A stretch of DNA of 64,000 nucleotides from Euptelea pleiosperma. Its lineage: Eukaryota; Streptophyta; Magnoliopsida; Ranunculales; Eupteleaceae. Numbering within the stretch: position 1 is the stretch's first letter; each line of letters opens with the position of its first letter. The position numbers and the translations under genes were made by a program. The stretch is taken from positions 16,233,464 to 16,297,463 of the forward strand of contig CM068548.1 in assembly GCA_035048495.1 (NCBI GenBank), in the 5' to 3' direction. Under the pieces are notes generated by a model. The model worked only from the letters and a program-made list of their open reading frames with translations, was not told the DNA's origin and did no database searches. Shown piece after piece: positions 1 through 12,400 of the stretch.

Positions 1-1171
1 TGCCACATGGCTCATATTGTACCCCTGTCATCGGCCTTGATGATAGGCCCTGTCATCAAAGTTTTACTCTCTTAAAAGTCTGAAACCCAACTGACGTGAT
101 TACAGGAATGTGTCCATCAATAAATGGAAACAGATACCGAGAATTTTTGACGTGATGCGATACGTAAGGAATCTTTTATTTAAAGAAAAAAAAATAAATG
201 GAATCACTGACGTGGCACGCTGTGCGTCTAGAGTTCCACATTAGCACGGCCACTCTATTATATAGATATATAGATTTACATATTGTATCTCTTCATATAT
301 TCTCCGTGTCGTTATAGTAATAATTAACTTCAATTAGAATTGGATTGGTAAAATTAGATTACATTTGATTTTGTTTGCTTAGATTCTTATTGTAGAGTTT
401 GTCATACACCCTCAATTGGGTTAATGTAATCATCTCCATTCTTGCTTATCCCTTCGATCGTGTGCCGCATGCATGGTATTCGTTCCCATTCCACTGGTAG
501 GACCGTATATAGGTGTTTTTGGATATAAGTTTATCCTAGCTATGAAAGTACACTTGCAACCCAATAGTGAATCGGAATAGGGTTAGCATATCAACCAAAC
601 AATACCAGTACGTACAGGAAAACTGTTTAGCAAATAACGAGAAGGCCAATTTCTGTTCACTCGTCTTACGAAAGCTGGTGGCAAGTTGAGAAAAAAGCAA
701 GAAGGGTTGAGTACGTGCACATGTTGAGTAAGGTTAGCATCCAAACAGACTTGCCTTGTTCCACATTCTCATGTCTCAATCTTGCCCATACTTCATACCG
801 CATGTGATGTAAAAGGGTCCCATTTAAGGTCAAAGTCGATCCGAATGCAATCTGGTAGTTTATTGAATCATGATTCGTAGATATCCAAAGGTGATGCTGC
901 AGGATCGGATTGATTGTCTCTACTAGGCAACGCGATAGGTGTGTACCAAAACTTTACGCCATATGGTGATCAAACAATCGTATACAACCAACGGTCTAGA
1001 ATTATCATAATAAACTTCTTTTGATTTGCAACATTTGAAATACTGCATTTTTGTAAATAAATTCAAAAGTATGTGATTAATTAGCAATATATAGCACCGG
1101 ACGTGATTTTAATCCGTTTTAATTTAAGTCAATTCAAGGGGGGTTTATTCCAAAAGTTTTGATAGTATAAG
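1..1171. other. Upstream intergenic DNA, no gene seen
   Basis: AT-rich non-coding sequence with no long open frame and no recognisable protein remnant on either strand. It precedes the lipase gene and the fold-back element at 1172. It may hold upstream promoter elements, but I see no motif that I can defend. Confidence 0.5.
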
Positions 1172-1508
1172 TAGGGGTGTCAACGGTTCCGGTTCGGTTC
1201 ATTCCTAAGGGTACTCGATCAGAACCGGAACTGATATTGCCAGATCTTATCGGTTCCAGTTCTTAACACGATGGATCCGGAAGCGGAACTGTTTATTTGG
1301 TTCTGATCGATTTCAGTTCCAGTAATAATACATAAATCTTGATAATATTACAATTGTAACACTATATTAATTTATACATCGGTTTCGGTTCTGGTTCCTA
1401 TCAGTTTGGCTTCGATTTTGGGTCCAAATCTAACTACCCAGAACCAAAACCATATTTTCGGTTCTGGTTCAATTCGGTTTCGGTTAAACGGGTAAAATTG
1501 ACACCCTA
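1172..1508. mobile_element. Fold-back element with iterated GGTTC/GAACC words
   Basis: The ends are TAGGGGTGTCAAC and its near complement ATTGACACCCTA, a hAT-like terminal inverted repeat. The interior consists of repeated words such as GGTTCCGGTTC and their complements, so the strand can fold on itself. I do not see a convincing target-site duplication. A relative with similar ends lies at 33541-33908. Confidence 0.55.
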
Positions 1509-1723
1509 ATTGCTTTGGATATTCATCATTTTGTTCCAAAAATACCCTTTAAGATGTTCCTTCCAAATTTTGCTGAACCAATTAATATTTGTGTTTGAAT
1601 GACGAAATTAGCCTTGCGTATAACGGAATTTTGTTAGTGCTGATACAGTGATACCCTTTAGACCTTTACCCTTTTTCTTTTCTTTTCTTGCACACTTGAC
1701 CTTAGCTTTTGGGAAAAAAAAAA

Positions 1724-1733
1724 GGTTTAAATA
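1724..1733 (+). promoter_or_regulatory. Possible TATA-like element of the lipase gene
   Basis: An AT-rich GTTTAAATAC stretch lies about 60 bp before the lipase ATG at 1788, followed by a purine-rich GAGAGCGAGAG leader. The spacing suits a short 5' leader. No transcript start is visible, so this is an inference. Confidence 0.3.
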
Positions 1734-1787
1734 CACGCGGACACATAGTGGTTAAGATCGAGAGAGCGAGAGGGATCGAGAGCTGTA

Positions 1788-4700
1788 ATGGCGACTACTG
1801 AACAGAGAGTTGGAGAAGAAGGTTCCACCTTCAGATATCTCATAGTTCGTCCTGAAAACGGTGGTATAAAAGACCTATTCAAGTTCTTAGTATCGTTTGA
1901 TGAAGCTTCTGATGCGAGATTCCTCGAAAGATCGGATGACGAGATTGGTCCCATCAATGGGGACCACAGATGGGTCATCATCGTCTCGATCATCGTTAGG
2001 AAGATCATAGCTGTCGTCGGAAAGCCGATGGAGTGGATTGGTTACTTGGTGGAGTTCTTACTCAATCTGCTCTCAGAAAACGGTGACCTCTCTGGTTTAA
2101 TCTACAATTTTCTCACAGGTATGTTATATGTCTTAACTTTAGTTAAATTGCATCGGGTGCTAAATGGCCCCCACATTCTAGCAGCATGCATGTAGCAATC
2201 TAGCACCATCATCAATCAGGACCGTCTGTTGGATTAATCATCTTTTGAAAGGGTTTTATCCATGCTGGTTAGAACTTGAATGAAACCTTAACAGGAAATC
2301 TAGAGATCTTTTAAACGAAGCTGGGCTGCATGAAAGTTTCATGTTTCCTCACCCATGCGATCGAATGGGTGGGCCCCAGTTTAAGGATAATTCAAAGTTT
2401 CAAACATCAATCATACCAAATCTTATAGATGGATCTCTTTTCCAAACTAGGTTCGCTAGGCTGGTAGTAGGACTGAGTAGTTTGACTTTGACTACTCTTA
2501 CGTACGTCAGTTGGTCGGCATGGGAAATGAGTAAGGAAAAAGATGTAACAAGGTATGCCTGAAACTGTTCATTTGCGGAAGCGGCATTTTTGGTTGTCAC
2601 CGCTGCCATCTGGGCCCACTGACCGCTTGGATGTTTATCCCGCCCCTTGGTGGATATACATACCAAAAATTACCTTGATTGGTAATTTATAACCATTAGA
2701 TTTTAACACTTTTTAGCGCCATTTAAGGCGTTCTTATAGCCGTTGAATACAACCATTTTTGAGTACTAAAACCAACGGCTAAAAATCATTAAACAAGCTG
2801 ATTTTTTGTATGAATGTCTATTAAAGGGTGGGCTAAACATCCATGCGGTCATGGGCTCAGATGGCAGTGGTGACTACCAAAAATGCCGCTTCCGCAAATG
2901 AAACGATCTCAGGTATACCTTGTTACATCACGACCCATGAGTAAAACTTCTATCACACGAAATTGTAAATCACACAATCACAAGCGAATGAGTTCTCGGC
3001 ACGTACACAAGTGCTTTGCAACGTACCCATTGCTTTTACTTTTTAGGTGTACGTGCCGAGAACTCATTGGCTGTGTTTGTGTGATTTGCAATCCCATTGT
3101 GACAGAAGTTTTACTCTGATAGATCTTTGCATGTTCGCCACGTACATTGGAAATCTGATAGATCTCTAGGGTCTTCTTGGAGAGCTCAATTACTAAAGGA
3201 AAAAGATGTAACAAGGTATGCCTGAAACTGTTCATTTGCGGAAGCGGCATTTTTGGTAGTCACCGCTGCCATATGGGCCCACTGACCGCTTGGATGTTTA
3301 TCTCACCCCTTGTTGGATATACATACCAAAAATCATCTTGATTGGTAATCTGTAACCATTAGATTTTAACACTTTTTAGCACCATTTTAGGCGTTCTTAT
3401 AGCCGTTGAATACAACCATCTTTTGAGTACTAAAACCAACGGCTAAAAGTCATTAAACAAGCTGATTTTTTGTATGAATGTCTATTAAAGGGTGGGCTAA
3501 ACATCCATTCGGTCAGTGGGCCCAGATGGCAGTGGCGACTACCAAAAATGCCGCTTCCGCAAATGAAAAGATCTCAGGTATACCTTGTTACATCACGACC
3601 CTTACTAAAACCTATGAACGGTCAACTGTCCTGTTGAAAACCTGCAGACAGACGTTACTGACGTGGAGTAGGAAAGTATGCAAAAGTCGCCAGAATATGA
3701 CACGTGGAACACTCTTCGGCGCACTGACCTATCTATGTTTAGCCCTACCATTTGTGGACTTACACATCAAAAATCAGCGTGATTGATGATTTTTAGTCGT
3801 TGAATTTAAGACATTTTTCGTCGTGGGCTTAGAACTCAACCATAGGCATGTTCAAGAAGCCCACTATGAAAAAAAAATTGTTCAAATCCAATGGTTAGAA
3901 ATCATCAATCAATCAGATTTTTGGTGTGTGGTAGGACGTTTGCAGATTAATATTTTTTATAAGTCCAGATATATATTAATAAGAAAGGAGATGAAGGAGT
4001 TCTCAAGAAACAAAAATCAAAACAAAATCCAATCAAACCTAAATACCATGTCACTGAAAAATGTTCCCCTCGTCTTATGACAGATACTACCCCAACAGAA
4101 TAAGAGAGCTTTAATGCTTAAAATGACTTCATAGAAAGTACTCTTCTTGCCATCAAAGGCTTTTTTATTCCTCTCCAACCATATTCCCCAGATGATTGCC
4201 AACGGCGTCATCTTCCAAAGCAAGTTTCCTCTAGCCGACATAGGGATGTCAGACCAACTTTCCAAAACTGCCCCAATGAATTCCAAAAAGACCCAGTCAA
4301 TTCTGAATATGAGATAAGAAGAACGACTAAACCTATATGGCAAACTCACAATATACAAGAAGATGGTTAGTATTCTTCCCGTTAGCCTTACACATAACAT
4401 AATAATCCACTGAGATCCATTTTCTAATGCTCACCTCCATTGAATATTTATAGCATCCAACTAATAAAAACGCCAAAATGTGGAATGAGAGTAACAAGCT
4501 ACCCTTTATATTTTATTTTTAAAAAAATTTGTGAAAATAATAAAAGGGGATACAATTATCCAAACTTTAAATAAGTCTCCTTAAAATGAGGATTAGAAAT
4601 ACAATTAAGTTACAAAATTACAATAATGATGCAGTTCAGTAGTGAATTTTCATCAATTTTTTTAGGGTATATATATTTGTAATTGTATCGCAGGAAAGGT

Positions 4701-7700
4701 GGTGATGCCACGTAGAAACTCCGACACTTTCATAAGCGCAATTGGGCATTTAGACGGACGAGTAGACCTGTACAAGGGCGAATTTTTTAGAGGACTAGGC
4801 GATGAAATTGGCGATTCTGGGGAGACTAACATTCAAATCGGGAACCGAGCTCTGATGAACCTTTGCATCATGGCTTCCAAGTTAGCCTATGAGAATGCCA
4901 AAGTTGTTAGAAATATAGTCGTTCATCACTGGAAGGTAAATTCTCCAATTATTCGAATAATTCGAGAATAGTACGAATTATTCCAAAAAAAAAAAAAAAA
5001 AAAGGAAAAAAGGACCAAACAATGTCCTATTCAAATGTTTGGAAAAAAAAAATCATGAATTTTTTAACATGATCGCATTTTTATAGAATAATTCACAAAC
5101 TCTTCCAAATTATACCCCAGATTATTCTGTTTTGAACATGAAAGATCATTTTCTAACACAAAATTTTATCAATATTTTACTTTTTTTGTGTTCTATTTTA
5201 TTTTTCAAATTATATTTGCCAAATTTTATAACACATTTTTTAATGACAAAACCCGAATTTTACTCAAACATTCCCTTACCATATTTTCTGCTGCACTCCA
5301 AATTGCTAACAATGCTTAGGAGAGAATTTCAGTATTACACATACCCAAATTTTACACCTGATGGATGCATATATTTTTGTAAATACACGTACGTGTACCA
5401 TATGATCAACGGGCATGCACTCCACGTTTCACTTTAGTGCATATGCAATATGATTAATGTATGTCAAGTGTAAATTAAGATATCAAAATATCGTCATATT
5501 TTCTGTTATTAATTATATGGCTAGAAATGGCAATTGGATCATACGATGCCGTTAATCATCATTAACGGCTTTTTTTTAAGAATTTTTTCCCTCCTTTTTT
5601 TCTTGAATCATGTTTATATTAATTGACTTCTGTAATTTGAATTTTGGCAAAAATTCAGATGCATTTCGTGGAGTTCTACAATGGCTGGAATGGTAAGGAG
5701 GAACAGATTTCGTTACTTCTATTCCTCTGTTTGTATTCTTGGTTATTTCATTGTTGCCTCTAAATTTCGGTATTGCTTGAATTTGCTCTTCTTTTTTTTT
5801 TTTTTTTTAGATTTTCAAAAAGAGAGATCTACCCAAGTGTTCATCCTCTGTGACAAGCCTAAGGATGCCAATTTGATCTTGATCAGCTTCAGAGGCACCG
5901 AGCCATTCGATGCCGACGATTGGAGTACCGACTTCGACTACTCTTGGTATGAGATTCCAAAATTGGGCAAGGTCCACATGGGGTTCTTAGAAGCTTTAGG
6001 CTTGGGCAATAGAGCCAAGGCCTCTACCTTCCTGAATCACCTTCAAGTTGGAGGGTACAATCTCAATGGCACAATGCAACATTCAGAAACTGATTCTGAT
6101 TCTGATAAGGAATACCAACCAGAAATGGGAGAGATGACTGCATACTATGCTGTAAGGAGCAAGCTCAAGAGCTTACTCACTGAACACAAGAATGCGAAAT
6201 TTGTCGTAACAGGACATAGCTTAGGTGGGGCGCTCGCGATTTTATTCCCGGCTGTACTATTGTTACATGAGGAGAAGGAGATGATGCAGAGGTTGTTGGG
6301 TGTTTATACATTTGGTCAGCCTAGGGTGGGGGATAGGCAGTTGGAGAGGTTCATGGAAGCCCATTTGAACCATCCTGTTCCTAAGTACTTCAGGGTTGTG
6401 TACTGCAACGATCTCGTGCCGAGGTTGCCTTATGATGACCAGACGTTCTTGTATAAGCACTTCGGGTTGTGTCTTTACTATAACAGCTGCTACATTGAAC
6501 AGGTAAGCATCTATGCCTTCTTTTCTACACATTTTCTTTCAGTACGACTAGAAATTTGCATGATGAACTGAGGTTTACATCCTCAATAAACCCTGTTCTA
6601 CACTGTATACATAGCCATCCAACTAATTCATCTGAACCACTCCATTTGAATGATCCAGATCAATGAGTCAGTGGGGCCATGTGTACATTTCGGGGTAGAG
6701 TTTATTGGAGGATGTTAAACCAGATTCATAGTCCCTATTAAGTTGTTTCCCTTAATGGTGTAATGATAGTAAATTAGTAAATTAGACAACCATTTACCCC
6801 AAAAGATCGACTTCTTGGGGAAAGGCTACTAATGTGTCGTCAGGCTAACATAACACGTGCGTGGTAACACCCATTCTGCTAACACGCCCCCTCAATGGGA
6901 ATACACTCCACTGAAGACTTGAACCCGCAACCTCCCAGGCCGCAAGGCTCTGATATTATGTTAAACAACCACTACCCTAAAAGATCAACCTATTGGGGAA
7001 AGGGGAAACAGCTATGTATACCAATGGGTCATCTGGCCAACACAATTACACGTGCGTGGGAACACACCATCTGCTAACACGCTCCCTCAACGAGAATACA
7101 CTCCGTTGGGGACTTGAACCCGCAGCCTCGCTTAGGCCTCAAAGCTCTGATACCATGTTAATTAAACAACCATTTACCCCAAAAGATCAACCTGTTGGGG
7201 AAAGGCTAAATAACTATGTATACAAATGGGTCGTCAGGCCAACACAACACGTGTGCGGGCCAACACAACACGAGTGCGGGAACACACACCTTCCGCTAAC
7301 AGTAATCTTGGCTCGTAATTAAGTTTGTGGATCCCTCAAAGTTCTGATACTTTAGTAAAACATAGCTGTTCAGGAATGAATTTCAGAGAAACAGTTCGAG
7401 GTTTCAAAATTTGATGGAAATTTCTTTGAGCGACTAAAGTTGGTTACAAAATTCTGTCACTGGACGTTCCGGAAAAACCTGTCAGATATCGAGAATATGG
7501 TTTGTGATGTTCGTCCAAATATGAAAGTATATTTTTCAGTCATATTAAAAAAAAAAAAAAAGCAAATTCTAGTTCATTCTTCTCTCATTCTTGATAATCT
7601 GAAGAAAGTGTTGAAGCAGATAATCGTACGCATTTTTTGTTATTCTGTTTATTTTTGAAGAAAGTGGAGGAGGAGCCTAACAGGAACTACTTTGGGATGA

Positions 7701-7915
7701 GATACCTGATTCCGGAGTATCTGAATGCAATTTGGGAGTTAATCAGGAGCTTAAGCATGGGCTACACACATGGACCGGAGTATAAGGAGGGATGGTTCTC
7801 CATCTTGCTTAGGATGGTCGGACTGGTACTTCCTGGTATTTCTGCTCACAGCCCCACAGACTATGTAAACTCCGTGAGGCTCGGAAGAGACCAAGTTCAT
7901 ACGTCCTCCATCTAG
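1788..7915 (+). CDS. OBL1: Oil-body-type triacylglycerol lipase (class 3 lipase, OBL1-like), 5 exons
   Basis: Spliced frame: 1788-2118, 4694-4935, 5659-5692, 5811-6502, 7661-7915, giving 517 aa, close to the usual OBL1 length. All introns are GT-AG and every junction keeps frame; exon 3 is a 34-bp micro-exon. The alpha/beta-hydrolase lipase signature GHSLGG lies at residues 337-342 with nucleophile Ser339. The segment NDLVPRLPYDD probably carries the catalytic Asp and ISAHSPTDY the His. A hydrophobic stretch in the first 110 residues (VIIVSIIVRKIIAVVG and following) fits the membrane or oil-body segment of this family. Known OBL1 proteins hydrolyse storage triacylglycerol on lipid droplets in seeds and pollen. 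Intron 1 (2119-4693) holds MITEs and a LINE fragment, and intron 4 (6503-7660) holds a TRIM array. A different start is unlikely, because the ATG opens the only frame and follows a TATA-like box. Confidence 0.93.
2535..2936. mobile_element. hAT-like MITE copy 1 (402 bp) in lipase intron 1
   Basis: It starts with GGAAAAAGATGTAACAAGG and ends with the near complement CCTTGTTACATCACGACCC. Exact 8-bp direct repeats ATGAGTAA (2527-2534 and 2937-2944) flank it, the target-site length of hAT elements. The two arms are inverted copies carrying the GCGGAAGCGGCATTTTTGGT segment. There is no coding capacity. Confidence 0.85.
2939..3116. mobile_element. Fold-back element with long inverted arms
   Basis: The left arm beginning GAGTAAAACTTCT is matched by the right arm ending AGAAGTTTTACTC. 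The arms are about 70 nt each and contain ATGAGTTCTCGGCACGTAC and its exact complement around a short loop. The right target repeat of the preceding MITE overlaps its left end, so this element was there before that MITE inserted. Confidence 0.7.
3198..3601. mobile_element. hAT-like MITE copy 2 (404 bp) in lipase intron 1
   Basis: Same family and orientation as the copy at 2535, with the same termini. It has its own exact 8-bp target duplication TTACTAAA (3190-3197 and 3602-3609). Because the duplications differ, this was a separate insertion and not a tandem duplication. Confidence 0.85.
3735..3945. repeat. Fold-back MITE remnant
   Basis: The segment CAAAAATCAGCGTGATTGAT and a later complementary CAATCAATCAGATTTTTGG stretch form an imperfect hairpin. 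The inner sequence belongs to the family copied at 2535, 24766, 32044 and 32870. Termini and target duplication are not clear. Confidence 0.5.
3950..4400 (-). pseudogene. LINE reverse-transcriptase 3' fragment (antisense in intron 1)
   Basis: The minus-strand frame 4017-4400 (127 codons) reads like the C-terminal zinc-binding end of plant LINE polyproteins, with the hallmark AIIWGIWLERNKKAFDGK followed by a conserved helix. The 5' part is missing. It lies antisense inside lipase intron 1 and is not part of the lipase. Confidence 0.65.
6782..7301 (-). mobile_element. Tandem TRIM retroelement, three LTRs and two primer-binding sites
   Basis: On the minus strand the order is LTR (7156-7301), internal, LTR (6959-7079), internal, LTR (6782-6884). 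Each internal part is only about 75 bp. It carries the initiator-Met primer-binding motif TGGTATCAGAGC, or a mutated form, next to one LTR and a purine tract (GAGGGAGC or GAGGGGGC) next to the other. LTRs run from TGTTAGC to GTTTAACA. Flanks GTAAA and GTAAT (4 of 5 matching) are a probable 5-bp target duplication. There is no coding sequence. It lies in lipase intron 4. Confidence 0.75.
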
Positions 7916-8066
7916 AGTTTCTCTTACAAACAAAGCTGGATGTAATGCACGGTAGTTATCAGACATTTTTTTTTCTCTTCTTTTGGATAGTTGCAGTCAT
8001 TTGACAGTTAAGCTTGCATAATAAACGCCTTCTCATCGGCAAGTATGTAGTTTCTCAAGCAATTTC

Positions 8067-8067
<1 letters not shown>

Positions 8068-8138
<71 letters not shown>
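8068..8138. repeat. Compound microsatellite (CT)n(AT)n(GT)n
   Basis: Three dinucleotide runs follow each other without a break: CT, then AT from about 8091, then GT from about 8118. It lies downstream of the lipase stop. Confidence 0.95.
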
Positions 8139-8162
8139 TTTACAATGAATATTCCATTCTCT

Positions 8163-8255
8163 TTAGTTCTGAGATCGACTAATGCAAAGGCAGATTCTTT
8201 AGCGAAGGAGGGTGTTCTTAGAGAAGCTTTGTTTAGTGACTCGGTGATGTCGTAA
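8163..8255 (+). pseudogene. LINE RNase H C-terminal remnant
   Basis: The short plus-strand frame contains STNAKADSLAKEGVLRE and stops at 8255. This matches the end of the RNase H domain of plant LINEs, whose pattern is R-x-AN-x-x-AD-x-LAK-x-G. It is only about 30 codons long, a decayed fragment between two convergent genes. Confidence 0.55.
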
Positions 8256-8503
8256 TTGTGTGTAGGTCCACCAAAAGGTGAGCCAAACATACATGGGTGA
8301 CGGCCCCCAAGAGTGTTCCACATGGCATTTTGGGAGGGGGGGTCCCCATGTGACATCAAACGTGCGCCTGGGACATTTCATTGGGATTTCAAAGGTGATA
8401 TGAATTCAGCTGATAACAGGACTATCATTCAGGATTACTAAGGGGAATTTCTCTATTCTCTTAAGCAACAAAGGGAAGACTGCAAGAGCTACTCTACTAA
8501 GAT

Positions 8504-8770
8504 CATGGTTTAAAATTTTGGAATGTTTAATAAGAGAACCGAAACGAAACATTGCATATGTTGCATTTCTTTTCGTAATGTTTCGGTTTGTTTCGCCGAG
8601 ACATTGATTTCATTATTTTGGGAATGTTTCGGAATGTTTTTTAATATTTCGTAATGTCTCGCTGTGTCGATATTTTTTCAATATTTCATGAATGTTTCGT
8701 TTCTTTTAGGAGTTTGTCTCGGTTTTTCACCTGACCGAGACATTCCTCCGAAACAAAATTTTAAACCGTG
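8504..8770. mobile_element. hAT-like fold-back element, word TGTTTCG
   Basis: Ends are CATGGTTTAAAATTTTG and CAAAATTTTAAACCGTG. The flanks ACTAAGAT and ACAAAGAT agree at 7 of 8 positions, as in an aged 8-bp target duplication. The interior repeats GAATGTTTCG-like words and their complements. It belongs to the family at 25667, 30775, 31639 and 55912. Confidence 0.75.
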
Positions 8771-9416
8771 ACAAAGATGGCTTTAGTCTCTTGTTTGCAA
8801 CCAAAGCAATAAGTTGTGAGTGGAAGCGGGATGATGAGGAAAACAATGGTGGAGAACATCTTGGTTTACTTCAACTAAATAAATAGCAAACTAGAGAGCT
8901 ACTTACATCACCATGGAAGGAGACAGTTGATTCTCTTGCAATGTGAAAGCAAGTATAAAGTGCCTGATGAAGCCTTTGCAAAGAGATGAAATCCCTCTTT
9001 GAACTGAAACATGATCCTACGCCCAATGGTAGCTTTATTTATAACTTTTATAATAACGAAACCATTACAAACAGGTGTTCCTCGAGAATAAAGAATTTCA
9101 ATGTTCATAACAGATGTCTCATCCTCTATAACAAAAAAATTGAAATACATACTAATGACAGAGAGAAATGATGTGTTATTAGCAAAACACCGCTTTCAAG
9201 GCACTTTCACGACCTTTGGAACCGTTTCCATAACCACAAACACCAATCTGGTGCCTATCAACTGTCAAACCTGCCGCACATTATCCTATTCATCATTACC
9301 ATCATCACTCTATGCCAATGTTATCCGAGGATTGTATTCTGAATAGTCTGCCTTTAATGCAAAATTGCAAAGATTATGAACTTCTCCAAAGCTGATACAG
9401 TCTTCATTTCACAGTT

Positions 9417-12400
9417 TCAGACTGTATGAGCTGTTTGGATTATATTCAAGTCCAAATTCTTCAGTCTCACGACCGATTCTACATGTCCTCTTAATGTGTG
9501 CAACTCCCCCAACCTGCAAAGTTAAGAGATGTTCCAATAACTATGTAATGCTGAACTTTTATTGAAATCGCAATTGAATCGACAAACCAATGAACTAATC
9601 TATTTATAAGAGAACACTTGGGTTGACGAAATTTCCCAATATTAACTACTAGGGAGCGCCACGTGAGTGATTGTAGGGCCTCATCAATGTTGATGACGGA
9701 CCACAGTATGAGCCACGTTGCACACTCTAATAGACCGCTGACTGTATGGGACACTTTTCCATGGTTTATTTTTAACCGTGGATGTGGATCATTACTTGGG
9801 GTACTCAGATCCAAAGGTTAGAAGTCACTAATCAGGCTGATTTTTTGTATCTAGGCTTACCTAGGTATGGGACAAACATCCATACCTAGGGTTGATTTTT
9901 AACTGTGGAATTTGAGCATTATATTGGGTACTCAGATCCAAAGATTTTGAAATCACTAATCAGGCTGATATTTGGTATGTAGGTCCACTTGCGGAGGGCC
10001 AAACATCCATACAGTCAGTTGTCTCTAAGAGTGAGCCACGTGACTCAATACTGTAGTCCCTCATCATTGATGAGGGATGTTGGCGTGCTGAACAACCTAT
10101 GAAGGTGAGTGTCTTGTGAAGCCCGCATCATCGCCAACCCAGGTTTTGGCTTTATAATAGTACAGATTCTAAGTTTTGAAGGGTAATTTACTCTTTCACT
10201 CTTTTCATAACTAATTTGAATATATAATAGATTTCTACACCCACTAGTATACAGACAGTTAATTGCCTTCCATAGACAAATTAAACACAACAGGAGACAG
10301 ACTTCATTGGAGCACCTTCCCATCCCCCACAAAATATAAATAAATGGAGCATTCATGTAAAAGACTAATGTTTTCTTCAAATTGATGCCAGTTATGGAAT
10401 TTCCATCAGTTGGACTTCCACATATGGTTTTGTTAAGACAATATGATTTTGGTGTGATGGTAAAAAGCTGAATAATCTAGAGTTCTAGAACTAGTGACTC
10501 ATGAAAAGCAAAAAACTATTATGTCTAGGTTTTCAACAAGCTCCTCTAGGTTCATCACCAAAATACAATAGAGAAAAACAAGAAACATGTTCTAGATGAA
10601 GGAAATGGGATAAATGAAGATAGCCAAATGGGTGCAAGACTCCAGTACCTGGCTATTTCTGCACGCCGCCTGGCCTGTTCAGCAATCAGAGAAGATCGCC
10701 TCTCAAGTATCTCTGACTCTGAAGGGAGCAACCCTTGTAGAGTTCTTTGAGAAAGTACCCACTTAGCCTCCCTGTCGTCCTTCCCATAGTCTTTCTTAGA
10801 AGTGAAAGCCGTCTGTGGAATTACATCGAAAGATAAGCAGTCAAGGATTATTTAAAGCTCATCCCACACAGATAAAAAGCACAAAATAACAATGAATCAC
10901 TGCACTGACCTTTCTATCGAACAACAGATTCCAAGCTTCTCCACTCAGAGCATAACGAACAGCGAATTTGATAATATCCAGGGGTACATAGAAAATTACA
11001 CTGTAGAGCCAAATGACACCAGCCCAACCCCATCCAATGCCACGGATTGAAGCAAAGCTGATATGTGCATAGACTGCAATCAGGGTAGCCACCTGCATGC
11101 CAATATAACAGCAAACTTGATTGATGAATTTAACTGTGTTGGTTCCGCACTTCTAATGATAAGATAGATATTCTCACTAAGAAGAGGTCCATAGGGATGT
11201 GTTGTAATGGGTCTATAGGGATAGGTTGTCTTCCCCCTTTTCTCATTTTTCATGAAGTTTTCCGTTATTGATGAAAAAAGAAGAACGAACAATTGTGGAA
11301 CAAACACACACACACACACACACTTCATGGTGCTTTTTCCATGAGTTGAATCCAACTGTCATAATCTTACCAGTTGAGCGACCACAAATGCACACATCAG
11401 AAGAGTCCCGGGCCTCTCCATAAATGACCAACTTTGACTGCGCGTAACAAATATGAGAGCCTGGCTAATGATGCTGACTTGCAGATATATAGCAGATGAG
11501 ATCTCCTCACTGCTGCTGCTTAGGGACCTCACATGGAAATGAGTCTGCAACCAAAAAGATAAGTTAATAGGCAGACAGATCAGGAAGCAAAAAGGAAGCC
11601 AACGGTTCTTTTTTTTCTTTTCAACATTTTTTTTTTCTTTTGATAAGTTTCTTCTCAACATCTCAGCAAGCAATATCAAGAAACTAATTCCACAATTTTA
11701 ATACCTCAAAGAAAGTGGTGCTTCCCACAGCCCAGTAAAATAAGACAGTAACTAATGCAAGATAAGTCCCTATTACGACGCCCGTTGCAAAGATCTCATT
11801 AAGCTTCCAACTGTCTGGCTTTGGAGATGGCTTCACACGATCTTTAGAAATAGTCATGATGGTCCCTGTTTGAAAAGAAACAGAAACAACTTCAATAGCC
11901 AATCCTATAAGCTGCCCTTATTTAGATGGCTAAGCATCAACATTCCTACAAGAAATCCTTCTTCTTTATTTGTTTAAATAAAACAAAAAATTATATTTGC
12001 CCTGTCACAAGAAAACACGAAAGCTACAATCACATCCAGCATTCCTAGAATATACAAGATGAGAGTGGGGAATTAAACCTAATTTTCGGAGTTCGAGAAG
12101 TTGAAAGAAATAGGTAATTTCTCAAAAAGAAGTTAAAATGGTATGAAAGTGGTGCTGCAAAACTCTTGAAACTTTGAGAGAACGTTAAGGAATTAAGGGA
12201 TACTATTTTTGAGGTAGCTAATTCTAATTAAATGAGATTTCCAAACAAAATAGCTTGTTAACGAGTAGGTTTTATAAGAGAATAATGAAATTTCAGATGT
12301 GTTGTTGAATCCCAAAATGTTAAATTTCTAGAAATTCATGTAATAGTATTCTAAGACTTGAAGGTCAAGAAAGATCACTTCGAAGGAAATGTATGTAAGA

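Noticed and set aside
5132..5437. 101-codon frame in lipase intron 2
   Set aside because: AT-rich Phe/Leu/Tyr composition with no family resemblance. It lies inside an intron with good splice sites on both sides.
10045..10380. 111-codon minus-strand frame in the last proton-pump intron
   Set aside because: It has no domain, overlaps repeats and is not needed for the complete spliced protein.
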